Positions 57,421 through 64,000 of a stretch of 64,000 bases of DNA are shown here, one piece after another. The stretch is from Zanthoxylum bungeanum (lineage: Eukaryota > Streptophyta > Magnoliopsida > Sapindales > Rutaceae), in assembly GCA_019454045.1 (NCBI GenBank), contig SKCR01026758.1, positions 1 through 64,000 of the forward strand, written 5' to 3'. The position numbers and the translations under genes were made by a program. The notes under the pieces were generated by a model. The model was not told the origin of the DNA and made no database searches. It saw only the letters and a list, made by a program, of their open reading frames with translations. The first letter of the stretch is position 1. Each line of letters opens with the position of its first letter.

Positions 57421-57784
57421 TCTCGGTTCCAACAAGTGTGCTAGTTGGTGCCGGGAACTACATAACAGTTCTGCTCCGTTTGGAGGTCGGTCTGGGGTCG
57501 AGAAATGCTTTGTTGCCTCTTTTCCAGCGCTTTGTCTTGAGACACGCAACAGTCACGTCCGCTTAAATGCCCATCAAATCAACTTTAGGGTTTCTTCTAG
57601 TTTCGACACTTGTCAAACATCCGCGGGTTCCCGCCAAAAAAAGGGAACGAATCGACCGTGGAGGAGTTTTCACAGCGGGGTGATCTCAGACGTCCGTTTA
57701 AACTTGGGAGTCTTCTTTTGTAGTTGACACATGGCATTCATCCGGTTTCTTCCTTCAGATCCGGCGGTCATGAGCGTCCCGGTC

Positions 57785-58170
57785 ATGACTATAAGAAAGC
57801 GAGGCTTTCACTGTTCCATTTTTTTCGGCAATTTCTCCTTCTTTCTGAAAACTTCTCTGTGATTCGCTTCGACTCAGTGTTCTCGGATTCCAACCGCGGA
57901 CCTTTCTTCTTTCTTTGCTGTGAACACAAGGAACGGGCTAAACCGTGCTGTACAGTTTTTTGATTTTTTCCGAGGAGAACAAGTAAGTCCTCTGAATCGA
58001 CCTCTTCCTTTTTGGTGTTTATGAATCTGTGTTTGCTAGGGAGAGATTTATGGTTTGCTGGGTTCTGCTTTAGGGCACTTTAGAGACTTCCTACCTAGTT
58101 AGTATGGAAACTACGAGTAGCTCCTTATAGACTGACTTCCCCTTCCTTCTTTGTTTTTTCGGTGTTAGGA
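57785..58170 (+). promoter_or_regulatory. probable promoter, 5' UTR and UTR intron of the antisense gene
   Basis: CTATAAGAAAG near 57788 is TATA-like and lies about 380 bases before the ATG at 58171. A consensus donor, CAA-GTAAGT, at 57983 and a pyrimidine-rich acceptor, GGTGTTAG, ending at 58168 would define an intron just before the start codon. This part is inferred; no transcript is available. Confidence 0.45.
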
Positions 58171-58899
58171 ATGTCTGACAGCGATTCTTCCCCAGAAAAT
58201 CTTGCCAAACCCTTAACTCCCCCGGTTGAAGAGCTCTCCTCGAGCTCGGGGGCACCCAGTGTAGAAGATCTTGACACTACCCCTACCCCTTCCGAGATTG
58301 AACATGATAGTTATCATCAGAGGGTCCCTCGGAGGGATCCGGAGCCAGGTGATCTGGACAGCTCGGCTCTGGACATGAATCGGCCTTCAAAAATAACCGA
58401 GGACGATCTGGCGCTGCTGCGGAAAAAATATGATATACCATAGACATTGCCCTGGAAGTTCCTGGACCGATGGATCGTGCTAGCCAGCTGAACGAAGGTT
58501 CGGTGGCGCTCCTTCCTATCTTCTTTGAGTGCGGGCTGCGGTTGCCGGTCCAGCCTTATTTTGCTTGGATGCTGGCCGAGATGGAGATCGCCCCCTGTCA
58601 GCTGAGTCTGAATAGTTGGAGAATCCTGGCCGGGTTGTACACAGCTTGGCATCGGGCAGGACTCGGCGAGCCTTCTTTTGAAGAGGTGAAGAGGGTATAT
58701 CGTCTGAAGGCCAACCCAAAGGCTCATCATGGTTGGTACTACCTTTCTGCTTACAGTAGTCCATTGAACATCGTCCAGAAGCTCCCTGACTCTAACAAGA
58801 ATTTCAAAGATCTCTGGTTCTGGGCTACTGGGGATTGGGGGCGGACCTTGAGGTCGGATGAAGGGGAGACCTTGATTCCGGATATCTTCAGGGCGGGAG

Positions 58900-58979
58900 G
58901 TTAGGAGGCCGACCTTTAGCTTCTTTCCTTTTTCTTTTCTCTGTTTGGGTTCTTACCCTTCTTCTTCTATTCTTCTTAG
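58900..58979 (+). other. intron 1 of the antisense gene
   Basis: GTTAGG donor, pyrimidine-rich tail and acceptor TCTTCTTAG. Splicing removes the in-frame TAG at 58902 and joins GGA-G to CC-TGT in phase 1. Confidence 0.55.
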
Positions 58980-59138
58980 CCTGTTGGAGGGATGCTCCCA
59001 AAGTTTCCCACCAGGTCCGGAGGTGAGTTTTCTGGGCTCGTCAATATGCTGCCAATTGGAGGGAGTTGGTTAATGAGGAGGCTTTTGTTGAGTCTGGCCT
59101 TACTCGGGCTGTCCCTACGGAAGTCTCGGGTCGGATAG

Positions 59139-59249
59139 GTAGATGTTTGCTGACTCTTTAGTGGTCTTCCCTGTTTGTTTATTTTGTTTTTTGATGTATT
59201 TGTTATGTTCTCGGATCCTTATTTCTCTTTCTTCTTCTTTTTTTTGTAG
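59139..59249 (+). other. intron 2 of the antisense gene
   Basis: Donor GTAGATG, long T-rich tail and acceptor TTTTTGTAG. It joins G to GC to make GGC directly before ATGTCGAAG in frame. Confidence 0.68.
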
Positions 59250-59758
59250 GCATGTCGAAGAGGCCAAAGTTTCTTGAGAAGTTGGCCGGCACTATGATGA
59301 AAACCGGTCAAGCTGAAGTTGGAACTTCTTGGGCACAGTCTGATCCTGCTGGGAAGGTGCCTCAGGGACAAGTTCAAACTGGTGCTCGGGGACTATCTTC
59401 CCCTTCTGGCGTGCAGTCATCAGGATCTGCTCGTCTTGCCAGTCCGCCGAAGCCTCTTAGGAAGAGGAGGCGTCAGTTTGGGACCGAGGAGGCTGAATTG
59501 GAGGGGGAGGAGCCTGTGCAGGGGAAGAAGAAAGATGTCCGTCGGGGGAAAAAATCTTCCGAGGGCTCTACTAAGAAGCGGAAAGGTTCCGTGATCCTCG
59601 GGGTGGACGACTTGGGAGAGAGCATCCGGGAGGCCACTTCCTATTTAGTGCCGGCTTTCAACGAATTGGCCGAGGTGATTCCTCCCGGGGAGGTCTCGAG
59701 GTATGAGGATATATCTCCCGAAGCTATTGTGACTGAGATGAGCTCTCAGATGGCAAAG

Positions 59759-59838
59759 GTATTTTTACTTTCCTTCTTTTTGTCTTTGGGTCTTGGTCAT
59801 CTTCACTTTATGTCTTGACTTCTTTTATTTTTGTGCAG
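59759..59838 (+). other. intron 3 of the antisense gene
   Basis: Donor AAG-GTATTT, T-rich body and acceptor TTTGTGCAG. Phase 0; QMAK joins ANYLMAKN. This is the clearest intron of the three. Confidence 0.75.
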
Positions 59839-60429
59839 GCCAACTACCTCATGGCCAAGAATAAGGGTCTTCTTCTGACTCTGTTGTCCGAGGGTGGTCA
59901 GGCCCAGAGACTTCAAAACCGCCTCTCCGAAGTGGAAGCAAAATTGGCTGACCGGGAGGAGGTGATTAAGAATCACGAGGCGACCGCTATTGAGAACTTC
60001 AAAACGAACAAGGCTCTTAAGGCCGCCGCTGCGCTGGAGAGAAAGCTTGCTGATAATGCCAGGGAGGACTTGAAGGTTGCCCAATCTGAGATTGGCATTT
60101 TGAAAGGGAAGGTAGCAAGTGCCGAGGCCAAGTTGAAGACCAAGGATGAGGAGTTTGTACGGGCCCGAGATAGTCTTGAGAGGAAAGAGGCCGAGCTTGA
60201 GGAGAGAGAGACCGATCTCGAGAGGAGAGAAAGCGAGCTTGAGGAGAGAGAGAGCGAGCTTGAGACCGAGAATGAGGCCATCCACCTTGAGGGAGTTGGT
60301 GACTGTGCCGAGATGATACCGATGGTGCTGCCGAGTCTGAACATGGACCCTATCTATGCGGCCATCAGCTATTGCAAGGGGGATATTTCCGAGGAGGAGT
60401 TTCGGAAGTGGCTCCCTCCTCCCACCTGA

Positions 60430-60780
60430 GGAGGTGATGGATCCCGCCCCCATTTCGGTTGTTCCGGCTTCCGAGACTCTCCGACCGAGGTCGAAGCCGC
60501 AGCTCCTCCTCCCGATGCCGAGCCTCTTCTCCCGCCATCTAAGCCAGCTGAGGAAGAAGTTCCTGCCCCTGTGCGGGCTGAATGAGAAAGGGTAACCCTG
60601 CCGGGGCCCTATGTACATTTTGTAATTTGTATTTTGACAATTTGTATTTTGACATACACACATATATATTTATGTATATTTCTTGTCTCTTTCTTATTTT
60701 TTCTCTTTATGCTTCTTTTGTTTGCCTGAGTACTCCGAGACCTTTCGAGGTTTAACATGAGGCGGAGGGGCATGACCCGG
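60430..60780. other. 3' flank of the antisense gene
   Basis: Contains a further proline-rich open stretch just after the stop (60431-60595, with VPASETLRPRSKPQLLLP), perhaps once part of the protein. Then come TTTGTATTTTGACA repeated and a TATATATTTATG tail that could hold a polyadenylation signal. No separate gene. Confidence 0.45.
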
Positions 60781-61208
60781 CCCCGAGCTGAGAAAGGACT
60801 TGGGTTCTGGGGGAATGTTACCTCCCCAAACCAAAGGAGTTTGACTCGGTGGGACGTAACCCGACCCCGAGCTGAAAAATGAACTTGGACCTGGGGGAAT
60901 GTTACGTCCCCAGTCCAAAGGGCTGGCTCGGTGGGACGTATCCCGACCCCGAGCTGAGAAAGGCACTTGGACCCGGGGGAATGTTACGTCCCCAGTCCGA
61001 AGGGCTGACTCGGTGGGACGTACCCCGATCCCGAGTGAAGAGAGGCACTTGGACCTGGGGGAATGTTACGTCCCCAGTCCGAAGGGCTGACTCGGTGGGA
61101 CGTACCCCGATCCCGAGTGAAGAGAAAGGACTTGGGTTCTGGGGGAAAGTTACCTCCCCAAACCAAAGAAGCTTGACTCGGTGGGACGTAACCCGACCCC
61201 GAGCTGAA
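60781..61208. repeat. tandem repeat, about 83-bp unit, with paired arms
   Basis: Five units. Each contains two foldable parts. The first is CTTGGAC..TGGGG / CCCCA.GTCCAA around GAATGTTACGT; in the outer units the arms become TTGGGTT..GGGG / CCCC.AAACCAA around GAATGTTACCT. The second is GCTCGG..GGGACGTA.CCC..CCGAGC. Arms change together. Chance open frames here are repeat artefacts. Confidence 0.8.
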
Positions 61209-61492
61209 TAACCAAGTGGCCTCGGCGGAACGAAATCCAGCCCCGATCCGACCAATAAAATGGCCTCGGCGAAACGAAATCCAGCCCCGATCCGACCAAT
61301 AAAATGGCCTCGGCGGAATGAAATCCAACCCCGAGCCGATTAATCAAGTGGCCTCGGGGGAACGAATCCAGCCCCGAGCCGATTAATCAAGTGGCCTCGG
61401 CGGAACGAATCCACCGCCCAGCCCCGAGCCGATTAATCAAGTGGCCTCGGCGGAACGAATCCAGCCCCGAGCCGATTAATCAAGTGGGATTT
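61209..61492. repeat. tandem repeat, about 45-bp unit
   Basis: Six or so units of GGCCTCGGCGGAACGAAATC followed by CAGCCCCGAGCCGATTAATCAAGT-like sequence. CTCGG and CCGAG pair around a GGAACGAAATCC core. A further short run is at 62390-62475. Confidence 0.8.
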
Positions 61493-61744
61493 ATTCAGAA
61501 GGGAAGTGAATCAACCTTTTGAAACCCTACCGAATCTGGCAAGGGCGTCCCTTTACCAGACCAGTGAAAAACAAAAACAAATCTCTGGAAAATAAAATTA
61601 AAAGGCGGGGGTGACTTATCGCTTATCCCAAAACAAAAACGTTTCGCAAGTATAAACAACAACATGGATGCCTCAAAACAGCGTCCTGTCCGAGGCCTCC
61701 AAAACACAATTCTGAATCTTTCAATTCAGTGTCCCGGCGAACCA
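61493..61744. other. Tat 3' region, no feature
   Basis: Nothing recognisable. Non-repetitive within the window. Confidence 0.5.
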
Positions 61745-62175
61745 GGATTTGGATCAGAGAGCGTTTAAATGGTAAGGGCACATCCTCTATACGTCGGTTC
61801 ACTAGGGAGCCTGTGTATTGTATGAGGGCTCCTCCTTACCACGCTGGAGCAGGCACACGCCACAGGGGCACAACGCATCCCCGTGCTGTGTCTCTCTCGC
61901 GGATCTGGATGATGAATGGATCAAAGAGTGTCCGGGATACTAAGGGCACATTCCTCCTTAGGTCCGGCATCACTGGAGCTAGCAATCGTCACGGGGGCAT
62001 CATTATCCCTCGTGCTATGCTTTCCCACGGATCCATTACATCGGGTACGTGAGGATCAAAGAGTGCTCGACACATTAAGGGCATATTCTTCCTTATGTTC
62101 GGTAACACTGGAGTAGGCAATCGCCACAGGGGTATCATCATCCCCTCCCCGCTATGCTTCTCACGGATCCTATGC
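61745..62175. repeat. three imperfect tandem units of about 120 bp
   Basis: Each unit has a phrase like TAAGGGCACATTCCTCCTTA, then ACTGGAG, CAATCGTCAC or similar, GGGGCATCATTATCCC, and CACGGATCC. Non-coding. Confidence 0.7.
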
Positions 62176-62204
62176 ATCGAGTATGTCCCTGAATATTTCC
62201 GAGG

Positions 62205-62480
62205 ACCTCGAGCTAAGAGAGATACTTGGTTCTAGCGGAATATCCCGTCCCCAGACCAATGAGCATGACTCGGTGGGACGTATCCCGACCCCGAGCTAAA
62301 AGAGAGACTTGGCTCTGGGGGAATGTTACATCCTCAGTCCAAAGAAGCTGACTCGGTGGGACGTAACCCGACCCCGAGCTGAATAAACAAGCGGCCTCGG
62401 CGGAACGAAATCCAGCCCCGAGCTGACTAATGAAGAGGCCTCGGCGGAACGTAATCCAGCCCCGAGCCGATTGAAACGTT
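62205..62480. repeat. second run of the 83-bp and 45-bp units
   Basis: Units of the same kinds as 60781-61492 reappear in the same order after the 120-bp units, so the larger block may itself be duplicated. Confidence 0.7.
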
Positions 62481-62653
62481 AAGGGTATGTTGTGCTTCTC
62501 AATAGGTCTATGCTCTTTGTGCTCCCCTTTCTCGTATGGAGTCGGATGATTCTGGTGCGACTCTGTGCATTTAGTGGTGGTATCTGTGGTCGGGCGGTTG
62601 CGCATTTTGTGTACTTTAGCTTTGGATCGTTGTTGTGAGCATGTCCCCGAGAG

Positions 62654-62677
62654 TTTTTTTTTTTTTTTTTTTTTTTT
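62654..62677 (-). repeat. poly(A) run of 24 on the minus strand
   Basis: A pure run of T on the plus strand about 135 bases downstream of the integrase stop. It may be a chance homopolymer or trace of a polyadenylated insertion. Confidence 0.8.
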
Positions 62678-62810
62678 AATATGTAAAGTTTTATTTGAGG
62701 GTGCTTTGGAAAAAAGAAAGTTCTTTATTCATGCTTCGGGGATATACTGCCCTTTTTACAGCTCTCGGTGGGTCATTTTGAGAGCGGCTTCATGCATTTG
62801 AAGGGGAAGT

Positions 62811-64000
62811 TTACTGGAAGTATTTCCTCAACATCTCGGCGTTCCATGGCTTTTTTAATCTCGTGCCGTCCAGTCGCTCTAGGATGTATACTCCCGGTTT
62901 CACCACTTTTACCACCTTGTAGGGCCCTTCCCATTTGGCACCCAGGGAGCCTTCCTCTGGCTTTCGAGTGTTTAGGGTGACCTTTCTTAGGACTAGGTCG
63001 CCTGGAATGAAGGTGCGTGTCCGAATTCTTTTATTGTAGAAACGGGCCATCCTTTGTTGGTAGATTGCAGTTTTCATGGCCGATCTCTCTCTCTTTTCTT
63101 CGATCAGGTCGAGGTGGTTTCTGATAAGTCCTTCATTCTGTTTACTTTCGTAGTGCTGAACCCTATGGGAGGCTACTCCGATCTCTGCCGGGATGACGGC
63201 TTCATATCCGTATGCTAAGGAGAACGGGGTTTCTCCCGTGGAGTCTTTGTAGGTCGTCCGGTGCGCCCATAATACCTCTGGTAGTTCCTCGACCCATAAG
63301 CCTTTGCTGGATCCAAGCCGAGCTTTGAGGTTGGCCTTGATGGTCTTGTTCGTCGCCTCGACTTGGCCGTTTGATTTGGGATGGGCTGGTGTGGCAAATC
63401 TTAGGGCAATCTAGAGGTCCTCGCAGAGTTTTCTGAAACCTTTGCTGTCAAATTGCTTCCCGTTGTCTGTGATGATGGTTCGGGGAATCCCGAACCGGCA
63501 GACAATATTTTTCCTCAGGAATTCAGTGGCTCTTTTCTCCGTTATGGTGGATAATGGTTCTGCCTCCACCCATTTGGTGAAATAGTCTATTGCCACGATG
63601 GCATACTTCGCCTGTCCTTTCCCTTGCGGCATTGGCCCAATGATGTCTAGCCCCCACTGGGCAAACGGCCAGGGGCTGAGCAGTGTGGTTAACTGCTCGG
63701 CCGGTTGGTGGTGTAGGTTTGCGTTTTTCTGACATCCTTCGCACTTGCGGGCCACTTCTATGCCGTCCTGGTGCATGGTCGGCCAGTAAAAACCTTGTCT
63801 TAAGGCTTTGAAAGCAATTGAGCGACCTCCGGCGTGGCTTCCGCAGATGCCCGTATGTATCTCTCTGAGTACATAATTTGCCTCGTCTTCTGCAAGACAT
63901 CTCAAGAGGGGGACTGAGTAACCCCGTCGGTAGAGTACCCCGTTGATTAGGGAGAATTTGATGCTTTTGTATCTTAATCTTCTGGCCTCTGTTTTGTCCT
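62811..64000 (-). pseudogene. int: Tat-lineage integrase, cut at window edge
   Basis: Minus strand from 64000: a linker (KTEARRLRYKSIKFSL), then a zinc finger with H in IHTGICGSHAGG and CEGCQK. The core has aspartates in GLDIIGPMPQG and ITDNGKQFDS, and glutamate in HPKSNGQVEATNK. The C-terminal domain, GDLVLRKV to GAKWEGPYKVVKVVKPGVY, ends RKYFQ at 62814. A single CAG-to-TAG stop (63413-63411) in the core after CEDL breaks the frame; otherwise it is open throughout. Integrase would insert the cDNA. Confidence 0.93.

Larger units (their letters stand above)
58171..60429 (+). pseudogene. spliced antisense gene of the Tat element (putative gypsy-type transposon domain plus coiled coil)
   Basis: Start ATG 58171 (MSDSDSSPEN). 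Exons I infer: 58171-58899, 58980-59138, 59250-59758, 59839-60429, about 660 residues. All three introns start GT, end AG after pyrimidine runs, and join codons in phase (phases 1, 1, 0). Exon 1 has an acidic Ser/Pro-rich start, then a domain with LPVQPYFAWMLAEMEIAPCQ, LNSWRILAGLYTAW and NPKAHHGWYYLSAY, which I match from memory to the plant family called putative gypsy-type transposon (Transposase_28). Exon 3 is Lys/Arg-rich (nuclear-type). Exon 4 is a heptad-like coiled coil with ELEERE/DLERRE repeats. Damage: a small frameshift near 58430 and one TGA in exon 2 (about 59025). Function is unknown. Confidence 0.75.
56657..64000 (-). mobile_element. Ty3/gypsy Tat-lineage element, 3' half (Retand/Grande-like)
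   Basis: Minus strand: integrase (from the window edge to 62811), a 3' region of about 5.4 kb with tandem repeats and an antisense gene, then purine tract and 3' LTR. An extra gene on the opposite strand between integrase and the 3' LTR is known in the Tat lineage (Grande, Retand and relatives). The remaining pol, gag and 5' LTR lie beyond the window. Confidence 0.88.

Noticed and set aside
59803..60663. 286-codon frame on the minus strand opposite the coiled-coil exon
   Set aside because: Mirror of the low-complexity GAG-rich coding exon. Leucine/serine-rich reading is the expected shadow.
60694..61347. Several open frames on both strands rich in GNIPPGPS or similar
   Set aside because: Products of the 83-bp and 45-bp tandem repeats in the Tat 3' region. 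No start context and no domain.

Overview
This is plant nuclear DNA, almost certainly from an angiosperm. I see no single-copy host gene, rRNA or tRNA gene. Nearly everything is LTR retrotransposon: Ty1/copia with initiator-Met primer sites, and Ty3/gypsy of the Tat lineage and another gypsy-like lineage. Base composition is AT-rich and several intact-looking signals carry CpG-to-TpG/CpA changes, as in methylated plant repeats. A eudicot is likely, but I cannot name the genus from sequence alone.

Layout. 1-7575: minus-strand copia family A, in which two partial internal regions share one 2.4 kb LTR. 7576-19896: plus-strand copia family B (copies B1 and B2), badly decayed. 19909-49500: a nest. 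The outermost member is a minus-strand family B copy (B4) flanked by CAAGG on both sides, 29.6 kb apart. Its interior holds a decayed Tat element (about 20105-39705). That holds a plus-strand family B copy (B3, 22607-36689, flanked by GGCTA), which in turn holds a 4.4 kb solo gypsy-type LTR (27177-31610, flanked by ATTCT). B4 also carries a family A solo LTR (41742-44147, flanked by AAATG). 49506-56656: LTR-like fragments, AT-rich spacer, microsatellites and another solo LTR. 56657-64000: the 3' half of a minus-strand Tat (Retand/Grande-like) element: integrase, a long repeat-rich 3' region, a spliced gene on the opposite strand, a polypurine tract and the 3' LTR.

How the parts relate. B1, B2 and B3 share an identical premature stop in integrase that B4 lacks, so a dead lineage appears to have been mobilised in trans. 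B3 must have inserted after B4, yet is far more decayed, which fits the same idea. The Tat element carries a four-exon antisense gene whose introns join in phase.

The most unusual signal is architectural. At least five retrotransposon families here carry strings of short hairpins in LTRs, leaders or 3' regions. Within each string the loop is constant while the stem changes on both arms together. Examples are TGG/TAG loops in family B, a 17-nt GACGGCGATACGTAACG loop in one gypsy-type LTR, a 13-nt loop in its relative and a 21-nt loop in the family A leader. I know of no name for this class of structure; it is the best candidate for something undescribed. All readings are by eye, without alignment or folding software.
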